Assembly (NCBI GenBank): GCA_031285575.1
Contig: JAITVX010000014.1
Location: 1-7,369 of the forward strand
Direction of reading: 5' to 3'
Source: Bacteroidales bacterium
Lineage (GTDB): Bacteria > Bacteroidota > Bacteroidia > Bacteroidales > VadinHA17
DNA: 7,369 nt
Shown here: positions 1 to 6,271 of the stretch, piece after piece
Layout: every line of letters starts with the position of its first letter
Numbering within the stretch: the stretch's first letter is position 1
Position numbers and translations under genes: made by a program
Notes under the pieces: model-generated
Seen by the model: the letters and a program-made list of their open reading frames with translations, nothing else
What the model was told of the DNA's origin: nothing
Databases searched by the model: none

Positions 1-68
1 TTTTCTTTGTCATACTTGGCCTGGGACTGCTGTATGCCTGGAAAAAACACGCTCTGATATGGGAATAA
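1..68 (+). CDS. nuoA: NADH-quinone oxidoreductase subunit A, C-terminal end (partial)
   Basis: Only the last 21 codons are present, read in the frame starting at base 3 and ending at the TAA at 66-68. They encode the end of a membrane helix (FFVILGLGLLYAW) followed by a short charged tail, KKHALIWE. A hydrophobic helix followed by an aromatic/charged tail is typical of the NuoA (ND3-like) C-terminus. NuoA is a small three-helix membrane subunit of complex I that lies beside NuoH at the junction with the quinone-reducing arm. The following nuoB frame overlaps this stop or starts just after it, as in most nuo operons. The call rests on the tail sequence plus the neighbour, since most of the protein is outside the window. 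Confidence 0.8.
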   Translation, partial: FFVILGLGLLYAWKKHALIWE

Positions 69-619
69 AAGGAATGAAACATGAAGAGTTCGGGGATAAC
101 GGAAGTCTTGAACTGATGAAGGAACAAGGCGCCAACATCATTGTTTCGACAGTTGACGACGTAATAAACTGGGGGCGCAAGAGTTCGCTGTGGCCCCTGA
201 CCTTTGCAACCAGCTGCTGCGGAATAGAGATGATGGCGGCTGGAGCTCCCAGGCACGATTTTGCTCGCTTTGGCATGGAGGTTTACAGGGCAAGCCCCCG
301 GCAGGCCGACGTAATTGTGGTGGCCGGAACAATTGTAAAGAAAATGGCGCCTGTGCTGAAGCGCCTTTACGACCAGATGTCGGAACCCAAATATGTTGTT
401 GCAATGGGGTCGTGCGCAATATCGGGCGGGCCGTTTTGCCGCAACTCATACAGCGTGGTGAAGGGCGTTGAGAACATAATACCGGTAGATGTATATGTAC
501 CCGGATGCCCTCCGAGGCCTGAAGCCCTGCTGTATGGAATGCTTCAGCTGCAAAGGAAAATAGAAACCGAAAATGCAAAATCGCGCAAACAGAGAAGCGA
601 ACAGAATAACGAACAATGA
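59..619 (+). CDS. nuoB: NADH-quinone oxidoreductase subunit B (N2 iron-sulfur subunit)
   Basis: NuoB carries the terminal [4Fe-4S] cluster N2, which passes electrons to quinone at the interface with NuoD. The four expected N2 ligands are visible: the tandem cysteines C53-C54 in TSCCGIE, C119 in MGSCAISGG, and C150 in the PGCPPRPE motif. The family blocks INWGRKSSLWPLTFATSCC, RASPRQADV and KMAPVLKRLYDQM are intact, so the protein should be functional. At 186 residues the length is normal. The start is ambiguous: ATG at 59 overlaps nuoA by 10 bases, while ATG at 74 (residue 6) lies just after the nuoA stop. Neither has a convincingly spaced ribosome-binding site, and the first residues are not conserved. 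The stop overlaps the nuoC start in an ATGA, suggesting coupled translation. Confidence 0.97.
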   Translation: MGIKGMKHEEFGDNGSLELMKEQGANIIVSTVDDVINWGRKSSLWPLTFATSCCGIEMMAAGAPRHDFARFGMEVYRASPRQADVIVVAGTIVKKMAPVLKRLYDQMSEPKYVVAMGSCAISGGPFCRNSYSVVKGVENIIPVDVYVPGCPPRPEALLYGMLQLQRKIETENAKSRKQRSEQNNEQ

Positions 620-1101
620 ACACTACTGAAACAGATATGGCAAGGTTTTCGGAGCTTGTAAAGGCGCTTGTTCCGGAAGCGGAAATACACGAAGGAAAGC
701 AGTTTGCGGAAATAACGGTTCCGCCCGCATCCCTGCTCGCGGCGGCAGAAGCGCTGAAAGAAAACCCCGATACCCGGTGCGACTATCTTATAAACCTCAC
801 AGGAGTAGATTACGGAACGGAGCTTGGGGTAATATATCATCTCGGCTCCTCGAAACACGGGCAGATAATTGTTCTGAAGACAAAGACACCGGAAAGGGCA
901 AACCCTGTTCTCGAATCGGTATGTGGAATATGGCGAACAGCCGAGTTTCACGAAAGGGAAGCATACGACCTGCTTGGAATAAGGTTCAGCAACCACCCCG
1001 ACCTGCGAAGACTTTTCCTCGACGACACGTGGGGGTTCCCTCTGAGAAAAGATTATGTTGACGACACTAATACCGCAGCAAATGGCGAAGATAGAGAATG
1101 A
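616..1101 (+). CDS. nuoC: NADH-quinone oxidoreductase subunit C (30-kDa subunit)
   Basis: NuoC is a hydrophilic structural subunit of the connecting arm that packs against NuoD and NuoB; it binds no cofactor. The 30-kDa subunit signature is clear at about residues 112-146: HEREAYDLLGIRF, then NHPDLRRLFLDD and GFPLRKDY. The N-terminal half (LVKALVPEAEIHEGKQF; CDYLINLTGVDYG) also follows the family. The 161-residue length is usual for an unfused NuoC. In Bacteroides the NuoC and NuoD parts are often one fused protein; here they are separate frames, with nuoD starting inside the end of nuoC. The start is set by the ATGA overlap with nuoB. Confidence 0.96.
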   Translation: MNTTETDMARFSELVKALVPEAEIHEGKQFAEITVPPASLLAAAEALKENPDTRCDYLINLTGVDYGTELGVIYHLGSSKHGQIIVLKTKTPERANPVLESVCGIWRTAEFHEREAYDLLGIRFSNHPDLRRLFLDDTWGFPLRKDYVDDTNTAANGEDRE

Positions 1102-2215
1102 GGCGGCATACGGTGGCGCCGAAGAACAGAATGAATACGTAATAAATATAGGCCCGCAGCACCCTTCCACTCACGGAGTACTGCGGCTGGTTGTTACACT
1201 GCAAGGAGAAATAGTAAAAAACGTGCAGCCGCACGTAGGATACATCCACCGTGGCATCGAGAAAATGTGCGAAAGCATTACATATCCGCAAATAATACAC
1301 CTTACCGACAGAATGGATTACCTGTCGGCGCACATGAACAACGAAGCCGTGTGCCTTGCCGTTGAAAACGCCCTTGAAATGGAAATACCCGACCGGATTA
1401 AAGTTATTCGCACACTAATGTCGGAACTTACACGAATACAGTCGCACCAGCTTTTCTGGGCTACATACGGCATGGACATGGGTGGTCAAACCTGCTTTTT
1501 CTACGGCCTGCGCGACAGAGAGAAAATACTCGACATATTTGAAGAAACAACAGGCGGCAGGATGATAGTAAGCTACAACTGCCTCGGAGGAGTTATGTAC
1601 GACCTGCACCCCAACTTCCGTAAAAGGGTAAAAGATTTCATAAAATACTTCCGCTCCATTATCCACGAATACGACGCCATACTTACAGGCAACATCATCT
1701 TCCGCGAGCGCACCATGGGCATAGGCCCGCTTACGCTTGATGATGCAGTATCGTTTGGCGTAACCGGCCCGTCGGGCAGAGCTTCGGGTTTTTCGTGCGA
1801 CATAAGGAAACACGCCCCATACAGCGCCTACGACAGGGTAATCTTCAACGAAGTACTGCTCACAGAGGGCGACACATACAGTCGATATCTTGTAAGAATG
1901 GAAGAGATGAAAGAATCGATGAACATAATCGACCAGCTGATAGACAACATACCTGAAGGTGCGCACGCGGTGAAGATGAAACCGGTAATAAAGTTGCCTG
2001 AAGGGGAATATTACCAGCGGGTTGAAACTGCACGCGGCGAACTCGGCGTATTCATAATAAGCGACGGAAACAAAAACCCCTGCCGCGTCAAGTTCCGCTC
2101 GCCGAACCTTGTGAATCTCGGCGTACTGAACCATATATCGAAAGAATTTAAAATAGCCGACCTTATTGCAATAGCCGGCTCGCTCGACTTTGTAATACCC
2201 GATATCGACAGATGA
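1055..2215 (+). CDS. nuoD: NADH-quinone oxidoreductase subunit D (49-kDa, quinone-site subunit)
   Basis: NuoD forms most of the quinone-binding pocket with NuoB and NuoH and descends from the large subunit of [NiFe] hydrogenases. The loop GPQHPSTHGVLRL (H40 in the 386-residue numbering) and the tyrosine in DRMDYLSAHMNN (Y89) are 49 residues apart. This is the same spacing as the known quinone-headgroup pair His59/Tyr108 of the bovine subunit, so the pocket looks intact. Other family blocks are VGYIHRGIEK, GRMIVSYNCLGGV, GPSGRASG and the terminal PDIDR. ATG 1055 gives a 47-base overlap with nuoC; ATG 1082 (residue 10, MAKIENEA) gives a 20-base overlap and is at least as likely, since conservation starts only near residue 28. 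Length is normal. Confidence 0.97.
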   Translation: MLTTLIPQQMAKIENEAAYGGAEEQNEYVINIGPQHPSTHGVLRLVVTLQGEIVKNVQPHVGYIHRGIEKMCESITYPQIIHLTDRMDYLSAHMNNEAVCLAVENALEMEIPDRIKVIRTLMSELTRIQSHQLFWATYGMDMGGQTCFFYGLRDREKILDIFEETTGGRMIVSYNCLGGVMYDLHPNFRKRVKDFIKYFRSIIHEYDAILTGNIIFRERTMGIGPLTLDDAVSFGVTGPSGRASGFSCDIRKHAPYSAYDRVIFNEVLLTEGDTYSRYLVRMEEMKESMNIIDQLIDNIPEGAHAVKMKPVIKLPEGEYYQRVETARGELGVFIISDGNKNPCRVKFRSPNLVNLGVLNHISKEFKIADLIAIAGSLDFVIPDIDR

Positions 2216-2246
2216 AAAGCTGCCGGATGATAATAAAACTATATTC

Positions 2247-3383
2247 ATGATTATAAAACCGATAATAAACAATGTGAGTTCCGCAACACAGCCGTGGTGG
2301 AAAGTTTTCTACGATTTCTCACCGCTTGTCCGCTCGGTCGATGAAGGAATAAGAAGTTCCATGACACCATTCTGGGCCGACGCAACCGAACTGATTATAG
2401 TCGGCGTACTGTTCCTTTTATTCTACGCCATAACAGGACTTTTTCTCGTATATGCCGAAAGGAAAGTGTGTGCATTCATCCAAAACCGCCTTGGGCCGAA
2501 CAGGATAGGCCCCTACGGGGTTTTCCAGACGGTTGCCGACCTTATCAAGCTCCTTTTCAAGGAACTCATCCCTATAAAAAACGCCGACAGATTTCTTTTC
2601 AACATGGCGCCCTACATAGTTATAATTGTAAACTTCATGGTACTCGGAGCCATACCCTTTGCTAAAGGGCTTCATGCAATAGACCTCAACATAGGCATAT
2701 TCTATATCATCGCCATTTCGTCGCTCAACGTCATCGGCGCATTCCTTGCCGGATGGGCAAGCAACAACAAGTATTCGCTGATAGGAGCAATGCGCAGCGG
2801 AGCCATGATGGTAAGCTACGAACTCTCGCTCGGCCTCTCGCTCATCACAATGGTTATACTGGCCGGCACAATGCAGCTGTCGGAAATAGTAGAAGCACAG
2901 CGCAGCGGATGGTTCATTTTCAAAGGTCATATACCGGCGTTTATAGCTTTTGTCGTTTACCTGATATCGGGCATTGCCGAAACAAACCGTGGGCCGTTCG
3001 ACCTTGCCGAAGCCGAATCGGAACTCGCCGCCGGATACCACACCGAATATTCGGGAATAAAATTCGCCTTCTTCTACCTGTCCGAATTTATAAACATGTT
3101 TATAGTAGCCTCAATAGCCGCCACAATATTCTTCGGCGGATGGATGCCCCTTCATATAGGAAACTGGGACGGCTTCAACCGCATTATGGACATCATACCA
3201 CCATTCATATGGTACCTCGGGAAAACATTCTGCATCATCTACCTCATAATGCTTTTCAAATGGACATTCCCGCGCCTGCGCATCGACCAGCTGCTTACAC
3301 TCGAATGGAAATACCTTCTCCCCGTAAACCTTGTAAACATCCTGATAATGGCCTTAATTGTACTTCTGGGATGGCATTTCTGA
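2247..3383 (+). CDS. nuoH: NADH-quinone oxidoreductase subunit H (membrane anchor, ND1-like)
   Basis: NuoH is the membrane subunit that joins the peripheral arm and closes the entrance of the quinone tunnel. Family motifs are intact: ERK at residues 71-73, then QNRLGPNRIGPYG, and the acidic loop RGPFDLAEAESELAAGYHTEYSG from about R248, rich in conserved carboxylates (E255, E257, E259). About eight hydrophobic segments follow in the expected order from residue 48 onward. At 378 residues it is slightly long because of a roughly 45-residue non-membrane N-terminus; an internal Met39 (base 2361) just before the first helix is an alternative start. It follows nuoD directly after 31 bases, with no nuoE/F/G. 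A seven-codon frame (2227-2250) ends in an ATGA overlapping this start. A terminator hairpin overlaps the stop codon. Confidence 0.97.
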   Translation: MIIKPIINNVSSATQPWWKVFYDFSPLVRSVDEGIRSSMTPFWADATELIIVGVLFLLFYAITGLFLVYAERKVCAFIQNRLGPNRIGPYGVFQTVADLIKLLFKELIPIKNADRFLFNMAPYIVIIVNFMVLGAIPFAKGLHAIDLNIGIFYIIAISSLNVIGAFLAGWASNNKYSLIGAMRSGAMMVSYELSLGLSLITMVILAGTMQLSEIVEAQRSGWFIFKGHIPAFIAFVVYLISGIAETNRGPFDLAEAESELAAGYHTEYSGIKFAFFYLSEFINMFIVASIAATIFFGGWMPLHIGNWDGFNRIMDIIPPFIWYLGKTFCIIYLIMLFKWTFPRLRIDQLLTLEWKYLLPVNLVNILIMALIVLLGWHF

Positions 3384-3399
3384 CAAATCCATCTTTTTT
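3370..3399 (+). terminator. Rho-independent terminator overlapping the nuoH stop codon
   Basis: GATGG (3370-3374) pairs with CCATC (3389-3393), and after one bulged C, ATTT (3376-3379) pairs with AAAT (3385-3388). The five-base loop (3380-3384) contains most of the nuoH TGA. Six Ts follow immediately at 3394-3399. The stem has nine pairs but only three G-C pairs, so strength is probably moderate. Its position suggests that transcription of the nuo operon ends here, in agreement with the absence of nuoI downstream. Confidence 0.5.
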
Positions 3400-3452
3400 A
3401 ATACACTTGCTGTCTTTGAACAGTTTGAGGTCATGTCTGCGAACTTTACCAA

Positions 3453-3581
3453 ATGCCGTACACAGTATTCATCTACCTGTCTTGCCTGGCAGATGAAAGC
3501 GAAAATACTTTCCGTTATACCGACTTTATGGCATACAGGCCTGCATCACTCCGCCTGCTGAAAAAAGTGAGGCTGTGTTAA
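3453..3581 (+). pseudogene. Possible remnant of a GIY-YIG nuclease-family N-terminus
   Basis: A 42-codon frame starts MPYTVFIYLSCLADESENTF and continues RYTDFMAYRPASLRLLKK. Small GIY-YIG proteins of Bacteroidota commonly start MPYxVYILxS and reach a GYTxDFxARL segment some 20 residues later; the MPYTVFI opening and the YTDFMAYR segment fall at corresponding places. The GIY and YIG motifs themselves are not intact and the frame stops before any catalytic Arg/Glu, so at best this is a degraded fragment. The resemblance is by eye only and could be chance. Confidence 0.2.
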
Positions 3582-3685
3582 TATTTATTGCCTTCTGCTG
3601 ATACAACGTATTGAGAGAATAGTTACTTTCGGCGCGTTAAATATTATTATTAATTTAAATTTAAAAAACAATTAAACTAAACATC

Positions 3686-3705
3686 AAGATGAAGCTATTC
3701 ATCTT
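3686..3705 (+). promoter_or_regulatory. Hairpin directly before the kamA-like start codon
   Basis: AAGATGAA (3686-3693) and TTCATCTT (3698-3705) form a perfect 8-bp stem with loop GCTA, ending five bases before the ATG at 3711. In the mRNA it would sit where an initiating ribosome lands, so it could reduce translation or protect the 5' end; as DNA it could equally be an operator. There is no recognisable ribosome-binding site between hairpin and start. Confidence 0.4.
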
Positions 3706-3710
3706 AAATT

Positions 3711-4952
3711 ATGAACGCTAACAGTAATGAGGCTACGGTTTTCTATGGAGAAAGCCGCCTCGTGGGTTGCCCTTCCGACGAAGAGCCTGGCGCGAAAACC
3801 ATGATTTTTTCGCAAAACGAAATCCCAATTCAGTTAGTTAGTAACCGGAATGCCGACTTCAGGCAGCGGTTCTTTCCCCTGATAACTACCGATAGATGGA
3901 ATGACTGGCGATGGCAGTTGCAGAATGCCTTTACCGGCATCGACGGCCTTGCGAGAATAATGAAGCTGTCGAGAAAAGAGATAATGGCTATTAATAACCT
4001 GAAAAGCAGGCTTCCTCTGAGGGTTACACCATATTTTGCGTCGCTTATTTACAATTCGAAGTTTTCCGACCCGCTGAGGCGCAACGTAATTCCCGTTGTT
4101 GAAGAACTGCTGCAAAGGCCGCCCGAACAGAGCGACCCGCTGCACGAAACATCGCACTCGCCGGTTAAAGGTATTGTGCACCGCTATCCCGACAGGGTGC
4201 TCTTTACCGTAACGCAGGTATGCTCAAACTACTGCCGCTACTGCACACGCTCGCACTCGGTAGGCAAGCTGACTCGCATGGGACTGCGCGACTACGAAAA
4301 GGCCTTCGCATACATAGCCGCACACCGCGAAATAAGAGACGTAATAATCAGCGGCGGCGACCCGCTTACACTGCCCGACGAAACACTCGACTATATTCTT
4401 TCGGGCATCAGGAAAATAAGCCACGTTGAAATAATAAGAGTAGGCACGAGAACCCCTGCAGTATTGCCGCAGCGTATTACCGACAGCCTTATAGACACGC
4501 TTCGCAAATACCACCCCCTGTTCATAAGCCTGCACTTTTCGCATCCGGCCGAAATAACCGCCGAATGTGCAGCGGCCTGCATAAAACTCGCCAACGGCGG
4601 ATTTCCGCTCGGCAGCCAGACTGTGCTGCTGAAGGGCATAAACGACAGTGTGCCGGTGATGAAAGAACTGATGCACCGCCTGCTCAAAATACGTGTACGC
4701 CCATACTACCTCTACCAATGCGACCTCATACCCGGCTCGAGCCACTTCCGCACAACAGTACGCAAAGGACTCGACATAATGAAAGGGTTGCGCGGATACA
4801 CAAGTGGCTATGCAGTGCCTGCATTTGTTGTCGATGCACCCGGCGGCGGCGGCAAAATACCGCTGCTGCCGAACTACGTTGTTGAACACACCGGCAAACA
4901 TATTGTACTCAGGAACTATAAGGGCGTGCGGTGCGAATATCCCGAAAAATAA
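3711..4952 (+). CDS. KamA-family radical SAM aminomutase (lysine 2,3-aminomutase-like)
   Basis: Lysine 2,3-aminomutase uses a SAM-derived radical and pyridoxal phosphate to move the alpha-amino group to the beta carbon, giving beta-lysine. Seen here: the core block WNDWRWQLQN (63-72), the radical SAM motif C171-x3-C175-x2-C178, GGDP (215-218), the PLP lysine K382 in DAPGGGGK, and PNYVV. The two aspartates that hold the lysine side-chain amine in the clostridial enzyme (Asp293, Asp330) align with D338 (YQCDL) and D375 (VVDAPG); glutamate 2,3-aminomutases differ there, so a lysine-like substrate is favoured. Oddities: an extra ~45-residue N-terminus (Met31, base 3801, is an alternative start), serine (S313) in place of zinc ligand Cys268, and no C-terminal CxCxxC. 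Codon use matches the neighbours. It is probably co-transcribed with the ATP-grasp gene. Confidence 0.9.
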   Translation: MNANSNEATVFYGESRLVGCPSDEEPGAKTMIFSQNEIPIQLVSNRNADFRQRFFPLITTDRWNDWRWQLQNAFTGIDGLARIMKLSRKEIMAINNLKSRLPLRVTPYFASLIYNSKFSDPLRRNVIPVVEELLQRPPEQSDPLHETSHSPVKGIVHRYPDRVLFTVTQVCSNYCRYCTRSHSVGKLTRMGLRDYEKAFAYIAAHREIRDVIISGGDPLTLPDETLDYILSGIRKISHVEIIRVGTRTPAVLPQRITDSLIDTLRKYHPLFISLHFSHPAEITAECAAACIKLANGGFPLGSQTVLLKGINDSVPVMKELMHRLLKIRVRPYYLYQCDLIPGSSHFRTTVRKGLDIMKGLRGYTSGYAVPAFVVDAPGGGGKIPLLPNYVVEHTGKHIVLRNYKGVRCEYPEK

Positions 4953-4970
4953 ACATATAATAACATAGTA

Positions 4971-5960
4971 ATGAAATTCGGAATAACATTCGACCTCCGC
5001 TCGTGGTACACTGACCGAGGCTACTCGATGGAAGAAACCGCTGAATTCGACAAGCAGGACACTATTGACGCAATAGCCGGAGTCCTGCAGGAAATGGGGC
5101 ACACAGCCGAACTCACAGGCAATGTATTTCAACTCGTGGAAGCCCTTGCCGCCGGGAAACGGTGGGACATGGTGTTCAACATAGCCGAAGGACTGTATGG
5201 CGACGGACGCGAATCGACAATACCCGCACTACTCGACCAGTACCGCATACCATACGTATTCAGCAGTCCGGCCGTAATGAGCATAGCCCTGAACAAACAC
5301 CTTGCAAAACTCGTTGCAGCATCGCACGGCATACCTACAGGAAAAGGATGTATAGCAGCATCGGCAGCCGACATTGCAAAAATAGACCTGCCTTTTCCAC
5401 TCTTCGTAAAACCCCTATACGAAGGCACCGGAAAAGGCATAACACAGGGCAGCCTCGTAAAAAACAAAACCGAACTCGAAACACAGGCTCTGTCGATAAT
5501 ACACCGCTTCCGTCAGCCCGCCATTGTTGAAGAATACCTGCCAGGCCGCGAATTTACAGTAGGCATTATTGGCCACGGCGACAAGGCTGTGGCAATAGGC
5601 GGAATGGAGATAACAACCGGCGGCAACCAGCCATATTCGGTATATATGAAGGAAAACTATTTAGACAACTGCAAATACACACCGCTTCCCGGCGACATTG
5701 CCGCGGAATGCAAAACCGTTGCCCTGCAGGCCTGGAAAGCCCTCAACGCCGTCGATGGTGGACGAATAGACCTTAAAACCGACAGCCGCGGGCAAATATG
5801 CTTCCTCGAAGCCAACCCCCTTGCAGGCATCCACCCCGTTCACTCCGACCTGCCGATACTTGCACGCATGTCGGGAATCGACTACCAGCAACTGCTAAAC
5901 ATGATAGTAGATGCAGCCACAGAAAGAAACAAAAAAGCGGAAAGACTCCGTGCGCATTAA
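4971..5960 (+). CDS. D-Ala-D-Ala-ligase-like ATP-grasp enzyme (peptide or amide ligase)
   Basis: ATP-grasp ligases activate a carboxylate as an acyl-phosphate and join it to an amine. The three-part fold is readable: an N-terminal domain with FNIAEGLYGDGRESTIPALLD (69-89); an ATP-binding part with FVKP (K147) and the loop EGTGKG (151-156), then VEEYLPGREF (186-195); and the metal site D267 (GRIDL), E280 and N282 (LEANP). The 13- and 2-residue spacing of the last three equals Asp257/Glu270/Asn272 of E. coli DdlB. The GGxSxEHEVS-type N-terminal motif of true cell-wall Ddl is absent, so a different substrate is likely. Its 18-base distance from the kamA-like gene suggests that the beta-amino acid product is one substrate, although this is inference. 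At 329 residues the length is normal. The start has no clear ribosome-binding site. Confidence 0.85.
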   Translation: MKFGITFDLRSWYTDRGYSMEETAEFDKQDTIDAIAGVLQEMGHTAELTGNVFQLVEALAAGKRWDMVFNIAEGLYGDGRESTIPALLDQYRIPYVFSSPAVMSIALNKHLAKLVAASHGIPTGKGCIAASAADIAKIDLPFPLFVKPLYEGTGKGITQGSLVKNKTELETQALSIIHRFRQPAIVEEYLPGREFTVGIIGHGDKAVAIGGMEITTGGNQPYSVYMKENYLDNCKYTPLPGDIAAECKTVALQAWKALNAVDGGRIDLKTDSRGQICFLEANPLAGIHPVHSDLPILARMSGIDYQQLLNMIVDAATERNKKAERLRAH

Positions 5961-6153
5961 TCATTTTCAGGCCAGCCGTACGGAACTAACCATTTGTCAA
6001 TGCCGCTTGCTGTTTCGTCGTGCATAATATTTATGCTCTCCTGTAAAAATAGGTTTAACCAATGTTAGCAGTTTTAAAAAACTGCGCAAAGAGATACTTT
6101 TTATAGAATTATGGAAATATAACCCGCAACGGAAGTATATTACATACTTCAGG

Positions 6154-6193
6154 TTTCTACGTAAATTTACGTAGAAAAATTACGTAATACGTA
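6154..6193. promoter_or_regulatory. Perfect 24-bp palindrome with four TACGTA repeats (possible operator)
   Basis: The half-site TTTCTACGTAAA is followed at once by its exact reverse complement (6154-6177). The six-base core TACGTA occurs at 6158, 6168, 6181 and 6188, so two more copies lie directly downstream. Core starts are 10, 13 and 7 bases apart; the first two lie about one helix turn apart, on the same DNA face, as expected for cooperative dimer binding. Which protein binds is unknown, and no gene clearly starts just downstream. Confidence 0.45.
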
Positions 6194-6216
6194 GATGCTT
6201 TTTTAGGAATTTTTAT

Positions 6217-6239
6217 TATAATTTTGTTGCAAAATTATA
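6217..6239. repeat. AT-rich hairpin, 10-bp perfect stem
   Basis: TATAATTTTG (6217-6226) and CAAAATTATA (6230-6239) pair perfectly around the loop TTG. It contains TAATTTTG, which fits the Bacteroidota -7 box TAnnTTTG, in both orientations because of the symmetry. However, neither direction has a TTTG box 19-21 bases away, so it is not called a promoter. Confidence 0.5.
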
Positions 6240-6271
6240 TTTACAAACCATTGATAACCGGGCGAAATGCA

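Larger units (their letters stand above)
3384..3710. other. Gene-poor gap between nuoH and the kamA-like gene
   Basis: No nuoI or other complex I sequence can be read in any frame; there is no CxxCxxC ferredoxin motif. The first 200 bases have the base composition of the neighbouring genes and may contain decayed coding sequence (see 3453-3581). From about 3580 the sequence becomes very AT-rich (runs of TTAAAT and AAATTTAAAA around 3637-3670), as expected for a leader or promoter region of the downstream gene. I could not find a good TTTG/TAnnTTTG promoter pair here; TACTTTCG at 3624-3631 is one base off the -7 box but has no matching upstream box. Confidence 0.6.
6022..6239. repeat. Cluster of consecutive inverted repeats
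   Basis: Seven dyads occur in 218 bases: GCATAA/TTATGC (6022-6036), GGTTTAACC (6052-6060), GCAGTTTT/AAAACTGC (6068-6085), GAAGTAT/ATACTTC (6132-6150), a 24-bp perfect palindrome (6154-6177), ATTACGTAAT (6179-6188), and TATAATTTTG/CAAAATTATA (6217-6239). None is followed directly by a terminator-like T-run. Such density is unusual between genes and suggests an operator array, a protein-binding site of a mobile element, or a structured transcript. Confidence 0.6.

Noticed and set aside
3358..3561. 67-codon frame overlapping the nuoH end
   Set aside because: Its first part is nuoH and its terminator in another frame; the rest has no recognisable features.
4971..5960. Cell-wall D-alanine--D-alanine ligase (ddl)
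   Set aside because: The N-terminal GGxSxEHEVS-type motif is missing, and the neighbour is an aminomutase rather than cell-wall genes.
6068..6085. Terminator of the ATP-grasp gene
   Set aside because: The GCAGTTTT/AAAACTGC stem has only a two-base gap and no T-run directly after it; the nearest T-run is about 12 bases further on.
6196..6239. Promoter using TAATTTTG at 6219-6226
   Set aside because: The -7 box fits, but no TTTG box lies 19-21 bases upstream on either strand.
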